A stretch of 64,000 bases of DNA from a virus. This document shows, one piece after another, positions 47,210 through 56,327 of the stretch. Numbering within the stretch: position 1 is the first letter of the stretch; the number at the start of each line of letters is the position of its first letter. Both the position numbers and the translations under genes were made by a program. The notes beneath the pieces were generated by a model. That model saw only the letters and a list, made by a program, of their open reading frames with translations. It had not been told where the DNA came from and did no database searches. The stretch lies in IMG/VR virus record IMGVR_UViG_3300049433_000139, positions 1-64,000 of that record, one strand, 5' to 3'.

Positions 47210-48827
47210 CAGGCAGTGCGACGCGTGGCGGCATGAACGCTGCTATCCTGGTGGCCAGCCATCTGAATTTGGGAACCGCCCAACTGTTACCAAGGCTTTT
47301 ATAGCGCGGCCCGTCAGGGCAGGCGAGAGCGAGTTTGCGGCGCCATGGTATTGCCGTGTAGTCGGGTGACCACCAACGGCCGCTGTGGTCCTGCCACGCG
47401 CCGGGATAGGATGCGTGGACGCGAAACTGGAAACCCTGCAGGCGCTCGCACTCACGGGGCGTGAGACGTCGGACGGCCGAAGTGAGCACATGCGGCTTGT
47501 CACCACCACCACTGCTCGCGCGCAGCGCAAAGGCGCAGTCGTCGCCGAGTTCTGCCGTGCCGCCACCTTCACGGCCGCGCAGGGCTACTGTCATAGCAAC
47601 AGCCAAGTGACCGCCACCATTTTGATGCGAGTTGGAGTGTCCCATGGCACGCATTGTACTGGCGATTTCTCCAACGCCGAAACCTGATTGACCCGATGCC
47701 TTGCAATCGAATGCTATAATCGGCGTGCCTCGCCCTGTCCCATCCTCGCTTCCGTCCGCGCCTTCTGCTTTGAGAGCGTGAGATATCGGGCCGGTAACGC
47801 TCGTGACCGCAAGCATGGTGGTCGATTCGTAGTCTTGTGACGAACCCTCGCGCGTAGCGACACAACGCGCGAGTTGGGGAATGTACGTCTGCAGCGTGTC
47901 GTCGAAACTATCGTTACCCTTGGCCAATAGCGGACGAGACAGGACGGGTAGGAGGCCGCCGTCTAAGTCGAAATAGGTTCCAAGCCCGCCACCACCTGTA
48001 GTGCGGCTTGCAATTGTTCCGGTAACTCTTTGCCCCGCTTCTCTGCTCGGCGGAGAATCCCTGCGCACGCCTTCCGGCTCAAAAAGTACTGCGGCGGGAT
48101 CGGCCCCGTTTCCAAAATCTGCGACAACGATGACACGCTCGCGTCGTTGGGCCAACTGAAAGTATTGAGCGTCCTTGACAGTCCACGCGGCGCGTCCTTT
48201 GGGTCCAATGACCACCCCGCTTCGAGGCCACTTGATGTAGTGTGACTTGTGTTTGGCGCTCCATCCCCACTGCCGGGAAGCGCGACCGGGCAAAGGGGCG
48301 GGCTCGGTAGGAATGAAGGCTGTTGCTGCTCCGACAAGTCCCGCAAGAAAGCATCCAAACGCATTATCTTTGGTGCTGAGCACGCCGGGGACATTTTCCC
48401 ACACGACGTTGCGGAGTCCATTACCATCAACAAGTTCATGTGCGAGTCCTACGAATGCTAAGGTTAGGTTTCCGCGGGCGTCGTCCAGCGATGCGCGATT
48501 GCCGGCGATGGAAAAGGCTTGGCAGGGCGTGCCGCCACAGAGCACGTCAACGCGACCGAGGCGCGAAGTGCAGACCTTGGTAAAATCGCCGTGGTTGAGC
48601 ACGCGGGGGTAGTGGTGACGCAGGACAGCGGAGGGAAACGGTTCAATCTCAGCGAAACCTACGGGACGCCAACCGAGCGGTGTCCACGCAACGCTTGCGG
48701 CCTCGATGCCGGAACAAACGGAAAAGAAGCGGATATCCGGTCCAAACAGGGACCACGTTGCGTCTTGCAGGGATGTGCCTTGGTAGAGGACGTTGCGGCC
48801 TCGCCTAGTAGTGATGAGCACACTCAT
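47202..48827 (-). CDS. C5-cytosine DNA methyltransferase
   Basis: 541 residues from ATG at 48827 (ATGA overlap). FFSVCSGIEAASVAW is motif I, GGTPCQAFSIAG with catalytic C102 is motif IV, ENVPGV is VI, QLAQRRERVIVVA is VIII, and RRLTPRECERLQGF and YKSLGNSWAVP are IX and X. The target-recognition region (about 270-450) is long. No partner restriction nuclease is adjacent, so an orphan phage methylase protecting against host restriction is likely. Confidence 0.92.
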   Translation of the reverse strand: MSVLITTRRGRNVLYQGTSLQDATWSLFGPDIRFFSVCSGIEAASVAWTPLGWRPVGFAEIEPFPSAVLRHHYPRVLNHGDFTKVCTSRLGRVDVLCGGTPCQAFSIAGNRASLDDARGNLTLAFVGLAHELVDGNGLRNVVWENVPGVLSTKDNAFGCFLAGLVGAATAFIPTEPAPLPGRASRQWGWSAKHKSHYIKWPRSGVVIGPKGRAAWTVKDAQYFQLAQRRERVIVVADFGNGADPAAVLFEPEGVRRDSPPSREAGQRVTGTIASRTTGGGGLGTYFDLDGGLLPVLSRPLLAKGNDSFDDTLQTYIPQLARCVATREGSSQDYESTTMLAVTSVTGPISHALKAEGADGSEDGTGRGTPIIAFDCKASGQSGFGVGEIASTMRAMGHSNSHQNGGGHLAVAMTVALRGREGGGTAELGDDCAFALRASSGGGDKPHVLTSAVRRLTPRECERLQGFQFRVHASYPGAWQDHSGRWWSPDYTAIPWRRKLALACPDGPRYKSLGNSWAVPKFRWLATRIAAFMPPRVALPAN

Positions 48828-51481
48828 TGGTGTGCCTTGCTTATCCCAACCAACGGCCGCCCGTGGCTGTCCGACCCGACGGTGTAGCGAACCCCGAGCC
48901 GGGGAATATCGGCGATATGCGCAGCGGAGCCGCGCACCCAAACCGCCGCGCGCTTGCCGTGAACCGTTGTTTTCTCCTGGCGAAAGCCCATGCGCTTCAT
49001 GATTGCGCCGCGTGCCGATGTGGCGCCGCCGTTGCGCCAACCGCACAGACTGGCGAGCTGTACCAAGTCCGCCGCTGTGATGTAGGACAGTGTGGCGGTG
49101 TGCTCTGCCGGCGCGAACCAATCCTGCAAAAGGACTTCCATGTCGGAAGCGGAACGCGCGGCTTCCTGATGCTCTGTAGCGGTTCCCCAAACGCTGCGGG
49201 GCAGGGCGAAGTCCGCTCCTTTAGACTCAAGGGCGGCAGCCTCGCCAAGTAGGGCGCGGATGTTGTCGGACAACCACTGCAGGTTCAACTCGCCTGGCAT
49301 GGCGACGGGCAGGAAGCGGCGGTTGCCAGTCGGATCCTGCAGCGGTTCGTCGCCGTTGACCGTGCCCAAGAAGATGTTGCGGCGGGGACGATTGGATACG
49401 GAACGCGCGTAGGCAGTGCGGCCGCGATCGACCTGGCGCGAAAGCATCGCCTTCACGTGATCGACGTTAGCGCTGTTGCGCTGCCCCATTTCGCCGATTT
49501 CAACAAGGCACTTGCCGGCAAGCGAAAGCACCAGCTCTTTACTGGCGTCGCCGAGTAACACCTCGTCCGAAAACCACTCGGTTGAGCGCCGTGCCAGTTC
49601 GGAAAGGGAGGACTTACCCATGTCGGCAATGATGGTCGCAATAGTCGACTTGCCGGTGCCTTGTGGTCCGAAAAATACCGCCATGAAATCGTGCTTGCAG
49701 CCGGGTTGCCGAATACGCCGCACCATGCCGCCGATGATGTTGCGGGACACGGCTTGGTGATACGGATCGCAGGGAGTCCCTGCGGTATGGGAAAGCCACG
49801 TCGAGAGGCGCGGCGAGCCGTCCCATTCGGCTTCGAGGGCGGCGAGGGTGTCGCGTGCAGGATCAACCGCGTTGGTATATGCGATGCTTTCCAGTGATTC
49901 CCAAAAGAACCGATCGGCCGGCCGGAACCGGATTTCTGTTCGATTACCGCGCGTGCGCAGTTTGGAAATTACGCTGTCATCAACAAAGGTCCAATCCGCC
50001 CAACGCAATTCATCGTCCACGCCGCCTTTTATTTCCATCCGTTCGAGCCACAGGTTCCAGCGTATTTCGAGGGAAAGCTGCGCGAGGAAGACAATGCAGT
50101 TGTCTGAGTTGTCGTTCTGAATTTCGCCTTTGTGGTCGCGCTTCCAGTCGTCGATGGTAACGAAGGCGCGTTCTACCTTGTTCGAAAAGGCGTTACCTGC
50201 GTGCTTGATCTTTGAATCGGGCAGCGTGCGGCCCATAGCGCGGACACGTCGGCAAACCGCTTCGAAAATATCCGGATGCACGTTCTGCAGAATACCTAAG
50301 ACGTCAATGACGCGGCTTGGAAGGAACTTCTGTGGCGGTTCCGCCATGGCTACGACACGGGATATAGCGTCGTTTAAGAGGTGGTAGAGGCCGTGGGCGT
50401 TGAGCGTGGGCGGAAGGGTGGGAACGTCGTCAGAAAGAGGGCGAGACGGCGCGTCGGACGTGGCTGCCAGAAACTCACGTAGGATTGCTTCGCCGTACTC
50501 GGCTTGCTTCTCGCCGCGGCCGAGCATGGGAATGCCAGCGGAGTGGAGGGTGGCGCCCGTGGCGGCGGCGAGGGCAGCAACGCCGTCGAACATCGCGGCG
50601 GAGGACTTGCGGATGGTGCCGTGCCAGCCGAGCGAATGGGCACGCTGCATAAAAGTGTTGAGCGTGACGGATTGCGGCGTGGGGTCGGTGGCGAAGGATT
50701 GCCACTTAGACGCCGCTTCCGAAGGGGTGCCTGGATTAGAATCGAAGGTAAGTTCCCAAAGCTCGAATCCGCTTTCCCCTTGGTCAAGCTTCAAAGCCAT
50801 TCCAATAGAAACCCAATCCTCGTAGGCGGTGAAAACGTCGCGTTCCGAGAGCCACGTCAAGAGGGCGGCAACGTCGCCTTGATCGCGGCTACCTGGCGGC
50901 GTACCTTGGGAGGTGCGCGGCGTAGTCGAGCGCATGCAGTGGGCAAGTAGTGCGTCGGGGCAGGGGTGTGGCGGCGCATTAGACATGAGCAGATAGGGGA
51001 GCGACTCGCCGTTCTCTAAATAGGTACTGCCGGCGGCGACCGTGTACCCTACCGCACGAACATTGATGCGTTTTTTTATTGCGTCGGGCTGGCGGAGTTG
51101 GGAGGCGTCGATGTGTGGCGGCACTGCGCAGTATACGTGCCACCCGCCTCTGGCCGACTGCACTGCAGGCGCAAGCGGGCCGGGCAAACCCCAATCCGCA
51201 CACAGTGAGCACCACAGCGACCACGCTTCGGTGCGGCCCGCTTCGCCGCCGGATGCGTCAATATCAACGATCACGAGATGCGATGCGAACGCGACGATTC
51301 CAAAGTTGCAATTTTCGTTTTCAGCGGCCCACTTTTTCCACTGTTCGGGATCGCGGCTAAAATCGTGTTTAAACGAACCTACGATTCCCGTGGGCGATTT
51401 GTTGCCCTTGGGAATTGGAAAAAGAGCCGCACCGTTGGCTGCGTAGTACGCAAGGTCGGTGGACAGAGCAGTGTCGTTCAT
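48824..51481 (-). CDS. Primase-polymerase / VapE-type ATPase fusion
   Basis: 885 residues. Residues 1-200 are a Prim-Pol domain: VIVDIDASGG with D73 and D75 as metal ligands, and GGWHVYC. The C-terminal half is the virulence-associated E (VirE/VapE) P-loop domain: FFGPQGTGKSTIATI, VEIGEMGQRNSANVDHVKAM, then NIFLGTVNGDEPLQDPTGNR and RFLPV. The fusion would prime and unwind at the phage origin. It lies in the P14 operon between two methyltransferases. Confidence 0.88.
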   Translation of the reverse strand: MNDTALSTDLAYYAANGAALFPIPKGNKSPTGIVGSFKHDFSRDPEQWKKWAAENENCNFGIVAFASHLVIVDIDASGGEAGRTEAWSLWCSLCADWGLPGPLAPAVQSARGGWHVYCAVPPHIDASQLRQPDAIKKRINVRAVGYTVAAGSTYLENGESLPYLLMSNAPPHPCPDALLAHCMRSTTPRTSQGTPPGSRDQGDVAALLTWLSERDVFTAYEDWVSIGMALKLDQGESGFELWELTFDSNPGTPSEAASKWQSFATDPTPQSVTLNTFMQRAHSLGWHGTIRKSSAAMFDGVAALAAATGATLHSAGIPMLGRGEKQAEYGEAILREFLAATSDAPSRPLSDDVPTLPPTLNAHGLYHLLNDAISRVVAMAEPPQKFLPSRVIDVLGILQNVHPDIFEAVCRRVRAMGRTLPDSKIKHAGNAFSNKVERAFVTIDDWKRDHKGEIQNDNSDNCIVFLAQLSLEIRWNLWLERMEIKGGVDDELRWADWTFVDDSVISKLRTRGNRTEIRFRPADRFFWESLESIAYTNAVDPARDTLAALEAEWDGSPRLSTWLSHTAGTPCDPYHQAVSRNIIGGMVRRIRQPGCKHDFMAVFFGPQGTGKSTIATIIADMGKSSLSELARRSTEWFSDEVLLGDASKELVLSLAGKCLVEIGEMGQRNSANVDHVKAMLSRQVDRGRTAYARSVSNRPRRNIFLGTVNGDEPLQDPTGNRRFLPVAMPGELNLQWLSDNIRALLGEAAALESKGADFALPRSVWGTATEHQEAARSASDMEVLLQDWFAPAEHTATLSYITAADLVQLASLCGWRNGGATSARGAIMKRMGFRQEKTTVHGKRAAVWVRGSAAHIADIPRLGVRYTVGSDSHGRPLVGISKAHQ

Positions 51482-52515
51482 GCGGCGCGAAGCGCTCTTA
51501 TCTTGGCGGCACGTTTAAGTCCCGCTAGGAGAGGCGTAATATCCACTACTGGCGGAACGGCAGCGCGTTCGCAGTTCTGCACCGCCTGCCGCCAATACGA
51601 CGGTTTCAGCTCGGCGCCGATCGCGCGACGACCCATTTGCAGCGCGACGTAAAGTTCCGAGCCGATGCCGGCGAATGGAGAGAAAACCGTATCGCCTGGA
51701 TTGCTCCAAAGATCGATGCATCGGCGAATTGGCGTGAGCTGCAGTGGCGCGATATGCGCCTCGTCTTGTTCCTCGCGCGCTTCCTTGCGGCTCAGGACGT
51801 CGGATTGAGCAATGTCCATCCATACGGGTTCGGCGTAGCGCTGCCATACCGCGATGGAATATCCGCGCGTGCCCGGCGTCGCGATCGACGGGACCATCTT
51901 CTGCGCGTCCTCGTTCCACTCGCGCGAGGGGAGCGTGTCGGTCGGAGATGCTTCGTTGCCGTAATAGGCGTCGAATTGACCCGCGACTCGTTCCTCGATG
52001 GGATTTTCCCCAGGTTTGCGCATGGTAATGATGTAGTCGGGCACGGCCATACGCGAGAGACAAGAGTCCTTGCAAATCTGCTTATGAAGAAGGCCAATTG
52101 CCTTGGTTCGCTGCATTGCCGACACGGGATCTTTGCGGATGACGACTTCGGAGTGATAGTAGAAACCGGCTTCCTGATGGGCTTTGATGATATCGCCGCG
52201 GAAGTCGCGCAGACCAATAAAACCGTCGCGCAGTTTCGACGTCGGAAGATTCATGCAGTGAATCGAAACGAGCCGGCCGGGTTTCGTGATGCGGTAGCAC
52301 TCCGCAATCAAGAATTTGTAATGTGTCCAAAATTGATCATCCGAACGGCAATTGCTCATATCGCGCGGGTCGTCGGAAAATGTGTAAAGCGAGCAAAATG
52401 GCGGACTGTACATTGTATAATGTACGGAATTGTCGGGTAGATTACGTGCGACCTCAACGCAATCGCCATTCCACAAACACCACTTTGCGCCGGAAGCTTG
52501 CTCTAAAATTTTCAT
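51478..52515 (-). CDS. N4-cytosine/N6-adenine DNA methyltransferase
   Basis: 345 residues from ATG at 52515, with AGGAAAGCAGC in front. Motif IV is SPPF (YSPPFCSLY), early in the chain. Motif I (FSPFAGIGSELYVALQMGRR) is near the C-terminus, the beta-class order. LDLWSNPGDTV precedes motif I. SPPF/SPPW usually points to N4-cytosine methylation, but base choice is uncertain. Next to HNH and SNF2-like genes. Confidence 0.85.
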   Translation of the reverse strand: MKILEQASGAKWCLWNGDCVEVARNLPDNSVHYTMYSPPFCSLYTFSDDPRDMSNCRSDDQFWTHYKFLIAECYRITKPGRLVSIHCMNLPTSKLRDGFIGLRDFRGDIIKAHQEAGFYYHSEVVIRKDPVSAMQRTKAIGLLHKQICKDSCLSRMAVPDYIITMRKPGENPIEERVAGQFDAYYGNEASPTDTLPSREWNEDAQKMVPSIATPGTRGYSIAVWQRYAEPVWMDIAQSDVLSRKEAREEQDEAHIAPLQLTPIRRCIDLWSNPGDTVFSPFAGIGSELYVALQMGRRAIGAELKPSYWRQAVQNCERAAVPPVVDITPLLAGLKRAAKIRALRAA

Positions 52516-53186
52516 GCTGCTTTCCTGAATTCTTGATTGGTATTTTGTTTGCTGTGAACGAACAAATGACAAGGACGACACAACAAAACGAGATTGCTCA
52601 ACGCAGCGCGGAGAGCTTTTACGCGAAACCCAACAATGTGATGAATGTGAAGTTTAGTGTCGTATCGCGCTGCGGCGCTTTGACTTATACCGCAGCGTTG
52701 ACAGCATTTATTATCGCGAGCGTAGACTTGTATCGATACAGCGCGCCATTCATCAGATGCATAAAACGCTTGTCGTTCCGGGGTTATGCCGCCTTGCCAA
52801 TGAGGCGAATCGGGGCCGCGTTTTTGTACTTTTCCTAAAAACGCAGATGGTTCGCCCTTCTTAAACCCAACAGTTGTTCCGCTATAACTGCCACGTTTAC
52901 GAGTCGGAATACCGTCGTCCTTGAGCCATTCCCATACGCGCTTAGAATTACGTCCGACCAACTTAGCAATTGCGGTGCAGTCTAGCCCTTCGGTGACGTA
53001 CTTCTGTTCCAACCATTCGCGCGTAACAGGTCGCGTCCGACGCTGCCACGCCGCCTTGCATGTTTTATGATCGCAAAAGAACTGCTTGATTGGCAGCCCA
53101 TTGGAAGGGTTTATCAAGCGACGGCGCAGTGCCTTTTCGCACTCGGTGCATTTTACGTCGCATATCGGACCCGTCGATATCGTCAT
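52512..53186 (-). CDS. HNH endonuclease with HTH and zinc-ribbon segments
   Basis: 224 residues from ATG at 53186 (ATGA overlap). An N-terminal CTECEKAL...CDHKTCKAAW zinc ribbon is followed by WLEQKYVTEGLDCTAIAKLV then GRNSKRVWEWL (helix-turn-helix). At the C-terminus CQRCG, LHIHHIVGF and NLVLLCRPCHLFVH form the HNH/zinc core. Probably a homing-type nuclease inserted into the replication operon, although its seamless overlaps suggest domestication. Confidence 0.85.
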   Translation of the reverse strand: MTISTGPICDVKCTECEKALRRRLINPSNGLPIKQFFCDHKTCKAAWQRRTRPVTREWLEQKYVTEGLDCTAIAKLVGRNSKRVWEWLKDDGIPTRKRGSYSGTTVGFKKGEPSAFLGKVQKRGPDSPHWQGGITPERQAFYASDEWRAVSIQVYARDNKCCQRCGISQSAAARYDTKLHIHHIVGFRVKALRAALSNLVLLCRPCHLFVHSKQNTNQEFRKAA

Positions 53187-54568
53187 GTGAGCCACGCCGG
53201 CAACGTGCCTGTTCGTTCGTGGGGGACCACGTGCCTATCGCCACGCAGGACGCGCGTCATTAAATCGCGGGTATGCTTGGACATTTCGTTGGCCATGTAC
53301 TCGGCAGCGGCTTCTTTCGCCGCGAGATTATCGACCACTGCGCCCTCCGCAGTTGATGCGATGAAATGGGCAGAGACGGGTTGGGTTTGACCAAAACGCC
53401 AGCAACGACGAATAGCCTGAAAGAGCTGTTCGAAGCTGTCATTAAGGCCGACGAAAACCATATCGGCGCAGGCTTGAAAGTTAAGTCCCCATCCTGCGAT
53501 CGAGGGTTTCGTCACAAGCACGCGAATTTGCCCGTTCACGAAACCCATCAGGCGCTTGGTTTTCAAGTCGGGATGATCGGACCCCTTGACTTCGACGGCG
53601 CCAGCGATCGCGGCCGTAAGCGCCTCGCTCTCCACGTTCGTATTGCACCATACGAGCCACGGGCGATCCGGTCGGCTGTTTACTAGGGCAGCGGCAGCGG
53701 CGACTCGGTCCACGGCGCTTTCCCGGCGGGCGCGCATTCGTTCGGAGAGGGAGCGCGCCACGGGCAAATCGGACGGAACGGTGATAAAATGCTTGTGCAG
53801 CGGCGGGAGGTCGTATCCGGGTTCGTCATATCCCAATTCGCGGGGATGCCGCAGCATCACGGACCAGGATGAAAGCCACGCCCAAAACTCCTGCTCGGCG
53901 TGACCCTTTAAGCGCCATTCCGCAACTGGTTTAGACCCGTGGTTGTTGACGTTTGTTGCCTTCATCGATCCGTCATGGACGAACCAAGTAGCAAGCATCT
54001 CTTTAGCCGAACAGACGCCCAGGAACTCGGCGTGGTTGCCGAGTTCAACGTAGTCGTTAGGTGCCGGCGTCGCAGTGCAGGGCAGGCGATACGGAATATC
54101 CGCAGTAAAGCGAATGAGAGATGAGCGCGTCTTGCTGTCATGCGCTTTGATGATGCTGGACTCGTCTAAGACGATACCGTCGAAGTGCGCGGGGTCGAAG
54201 TTCTGGATTCGGTCGTAGTTCGTGACGACGATGTTGCTGCGGATTTGGGACTGATCTGCGGCGTAGGCAACCGAATCGATGTTGAACTTTTGCGCCTCTT
54301 GGACGGTTTGATGCGCTACGGCGAGCGGCGCCAGCACGAGCACGGGACGCTTGGTCTCTTGCTGGACGGCTTGCGCCCATGAAAGCTGCGAAAACGTTTT
54401 TCCCAAGCCGGTCCCGGCGAACACGGCACCGCGTCCGCGTCGCAATGCCCATGTCACGATATCGGATTGAAACGGGCGGAGTGCAGCGGGAAGGGCGGGG
54501 ATAGTGGATAGGCCAACCGAATCCGGCTGCGTCATCTTGTCTGCGAGGAAAGCTTCGTAGGTGCTCAT
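53183..54568 (-). CDS. SNF2-like (SF2) helicase
   Basis: 461 residues from ATG at 54568 (ATGA overlap). FAGTGLGKTFSQL is motif I (GTGLGKT, 52-58), VLAPLAV Ia, IVLDESSIIK motif II (DESS), PYRLPCTATPAPNDYVELGN motif III, and GWGLNFQACADMVFVG, QAIRRCWRFGQTQPV motifs V-VI. This is the phage SNF2 helicase associated with VapE and DNA polymerase modules. Likely in replication fork remodelling. Confidence 0.88.
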   Translation of the reverse strand: MSTYEAFLADKMTQPDSVGLSTIPALPAALRPFQSDIVTWALRRGRGAVFAGTGLGKTFSQLSWAQAVQQETKRPVLVLAPLAVAHQTVQEAQKFNIDSVAYAADQSQIRSNIVVTNYDRIQNFDPAHFDGIVLDESSIIKAHDSKTRSSLIRFTADIPYRLPCTATPAPNDYVELGNHAEFLGVCSAKEMLATWFVHDGSMKATNVNNHGSKPVAEWRLKGHAEQEFWAWLSSWSVMLRHPRELGYDEPGYDLPPLHKHFITVPSDLPVARSLSERMRARRESAVDRVAAAAALVNSRPDRPWLVWCNTNVESEALTAAIAGAVEVKGSDHPDLKTKRLMGFVNGQIRVLVTKPSIAGWGLNFQACADMVFVGLNDSFEQLFQAIRRCWRFGQTQPVSAHFIASTAEGAVVDNLAAKEAAAEYMANEMSKHTRDLMTRVLRGDRHVVPHERTGTLPAWLT

Positions 54569-54813
54569 GTGAGGGGCACCGGACAAGCCGGAAGCGCGAT
54601 AGGACATGGCGGCAACTCTGCAGTAAGGCCCAACACCGCCGCCACGGCCCCGCTACAAGTCGGCTCAACCCGTATCGAATAGCCGTCCCCCTTGGACCGC
54701 TGCAACGATGCCTGATAGCCCCAACCATCGCCGGGCAAAGCAGGGTGCTTCGTTCGACAGATATTCAGCGCAACAAATTCAGTGCGATCGAGGGCGTCGA
54801 GAGGGAGGGGCAT
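54565..54813 (-). CDS. Small hypothetical protein, possibly leaderless, first gene of replication operon
   Basis: 82 residues from ATG at 54813, about 3 bases after the predicted P14 transcription start. MPLPLDALDRTEFVALNICR, then a Pro/Cys-rich C-terminus. No family recognised. The ATG at 54834 lies upstream of the transcription start. Confidence 0.55.
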   Translation of the reverse strand: MPLPLDALDRTEFVALNICRTKHPALPGDGWGYQASLQRSKGDGYSIRVEPTCSGAVAAVLGLTAELPPCPIALPACPVPLT

Positions 54814-54822
54814 GTGGCGCTT

Positions 54823-54850
54823 AAAATGCACCAAATTTGTAAAAAGTCAA
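54823..54850 (-). promoter_or_regulatory. Dispersed-type promoter P14, drives leftward replication operon
   Basis: -35 TTGACT (54845-54850), 16-base spacer with TTTTACAAAT, -10 CATTTT (54823-54828), leftward. Controls genes 54813 to 47202 (SNF2 helicase, HNH, methyltransferases, VapE). Confidence 0.7.
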
Positions 54851-54956
54851 CAGAAGTCCGGAACGTTCACAAGAAATGTGCGGCATGGAAAAAGGAACTA
54901 CTGCAGCGCTTGCTCGGCAAAACGCAACAGTTAGTAGCAACGGCGGCGGGCGGGTA

Positions 54957-55358
54957 CTACTTCGGCCGCCAGTTCGTGCCCTTCTCTTTCAGTTCACGGA
55001 TCAGGCGCTTCGTGAGGCCGTCCTGCGGGTTGATCCCCTTATCGCCGAGCGCCTTGATTGTTTTGGTCAACTCGCGGGCGTCCTCAATCGAAATATACTC
55101 GTCGCCCTTGTTCAAAACGCCCAACTTGAGCAGGCACCGTTCCTCGCCGCAGAAATAATTCGCGGACAACGTAATAGACCCGCTCGGCAGTACAGTGTAT
55201 CGCAGGCCCGTCACCATGTCGTCGGACAGGTTCGCCCGCGTCATAAGACTCTTGCCGTTTTGCAAATCCTTAGCGATGACAAACAGGGTTGCTTCTGTAA
55301 ATTTAGTACCCTTCTTCATAGCTTGCCGTTCGCCCTCTCGAACATATTGACGCGCCAT
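54957..55358 (-). CDS. Stand-alone integrase-arm-like DNA-binding protein at the transcription switch
   Basis: 133 residues with a strong ribosome site (GGAGGTG, 7-9 bases before ATG). TGLRYTVLPSGSITLSANYF, then LLKLGVLNKGDEYISIEDAR and DKGINPQDGLTKRL, resembles the arm-type (DUF4102/AP2-like) N-terminal domain of tyrosine integrases. In those enzymes G-L-R-x-V-x-P-S-G and S-x-x-x-A-R...G-x-x-P are typical. No catalytic domain follows, and the end at 54957 is close to the next promoter. It may be a DNA-binding regulator, an excision helper or a remnant integrase. It has its own promoter facing away from the right arm. Confidence 0.6.
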   Translation of the reverse strand: MARQYVREGERQAMKKGTKFTEATLFVIAKDLQNGKSLMTRANLSDDMVTGLRYTVLPSGSITLSANYFCGEERCLLKLGVLNKGDEYISIEDARELTKTIKALGDKGINPQDGLTKRLIRELKEKGTNWRPK

Positions 55359-55388
55359 AATTAATCACCTCCAAAAGTACCGTTGCGA

Positions 55389-55418
55389 GTTGTAGAGCGC
55401 AAAACATTGGGGTGTCAA
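55389..55418 (-). promoter_or_regulatory. Promoter of the integrase-arm-like gene
   Basis: TTGACA (55413-55418), 18-base spacer, TACAAC (55389-55394), leftward, 31 bases before the ATG. It lacks the TTTGCAAA box, unlike the surrounding promoters, so it may be active when the others are repressed. Confidence 0.65.
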
Positions 55419-55531
55419 TGAAAAAGATTGCAATAAGTGTTGACTTTTGGCAAAAGCAGCGGACGGGCCGGATTCGCCCCAACTGGGCAAGCTGCCGTCT
55501 CAGAAACAAGTGGCGATCTTTTACAAATCTG

Positions 55532-55559
55532 TTGACTTTTCCCAAAGTGCGTCTAGAAA
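55532..55559 (+). promoter_or_regulatory. Rightward dispersed-type promoter PR1
   Basis: TTGACT (55532-55537), 16-base spacer with TTTCCCAAAG, TAGAAA (55554-55559), rightward, driving 55601-60347. A second TGTTGACTTTTGGCAAAA lies 92 bases upstream (55438-55455) without a usable -10, perhaps an extra operator. Confidence 0.75.
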
Positions 55560-55600
55560 TGGGACGGTACGCATCACACAACCCGCGGGGAAAACGCACT

Positions 55601-56266
55601 ATGTCAATTCGAATTACTCTGACGCCGGTCAACCATTCGGTGGATTTCGAGGTCGGCTCGCCTGAGGAAGGAATCTCCTTCGTTACCGAAAAGGGCGCGG
55701 CGCTGACGGCGCTGCTCGACGTGCTGGATCGGTTGCCCAAGGGCGATACGGCACTGGCAACGGAAACGGCGGCCCATGGCGAACCGGCCAAGGAACGCAA
55801 GCCGCGCGGCCCGAACAAGCCGAAGGTGGACGCCGTAGCCCCGGCGCCGTTGGCCATACCGAGTGCAGCGCTTCCCGCTCCCCCGGCGCCTTTGGCAGGA
55901 ACCGCCCCGATTGCGCCGGCCACCGCGCCCCAAGGCGACGACATGCCCGCATTCCTGAAACGTGACGCCAACAACGCATCGCCGGCCATTCCCGCCCCGG
56001 CCGCTCCCCCGCCGCCCTTGGCTCCGCCCGCGCCTCCCGTTCCGGCCGCTCCGCCGCCCACGGGCGTGCTTGCGGAAAAGATCATTGCGAACTTGGACGC
56101 GCGCGCGAAGGGCACTCCGGATGGCGGCAAGTCGATCGCCGATTGGCTCGCCGGTCCCGGCTGCGGCATCACGGTTCCGGGCGCGACTTATGCCGAAGCC
56201 ATCGCCGTGATTCGTATGACGGCGGATGCGAAGCTGGAACCGCTGTTGCCGGCGTTGGGCCTGTAA
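55601..56266 (+). CDS. Pro/Ala-rich early protein
   Basis: 221 residues from ATG at 55601 (GGGGA about 10 bases upstream); the longer reading from 55412 would start before the promoter. Residues 1-45 are a small beta domain (MSIRITLTPVNHSVDFEVGS). A long Pro/Ala linker (about 70-155) leads to a helical C-terminal domain (SIADWLAGPGCGITVPGATY, then AEAIAVIRMTADAKLEPLL). First gene of the right arm; function unknown. Confidence 0.65.
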   Translation: MSIRITLTPVNHSVDFEVGSPEEGISFVTEKGAALTALLDVLDRLPKGDTALATETAAHGEPAKERKPRGPNKPKVDAVAPAPLAIPSAALPAPPAPLAGTAPIAPATAPQGDDMPAFLKRDANNASPAIPAPAAPPPPLAPPAPPVPAAPPPTGVLAEKIIANLDARAKGTPDGGKSIADWLAGPGCGITVPGATYAEAIAVIRMTADAKLEPLLPALGL

Positions 56267-56327
56267 GGCGGAGGGAGACGGGCCGCTGCGAATGGGCGCG
56301 GCGGCCACGCGGTAGGAGCGTTTTGCG

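Noticed and set aside
5313-54853. The recurrent 18-base motif read as a CRISPR-like array
   Set aside because: Copies are kilobases apart, each at an operon start with conserved -10 spacing, and no cas gene is present.
55412-55600. N-terminal extension of the first right-arm gene (MSMKKIAISVDFWQKQ...)
   Set aside because: It would be translated across promoter PR1 and its operator-like copy; the ATG at 55601 lies at a normal distance after the promoter and matches the start of the structured domain.
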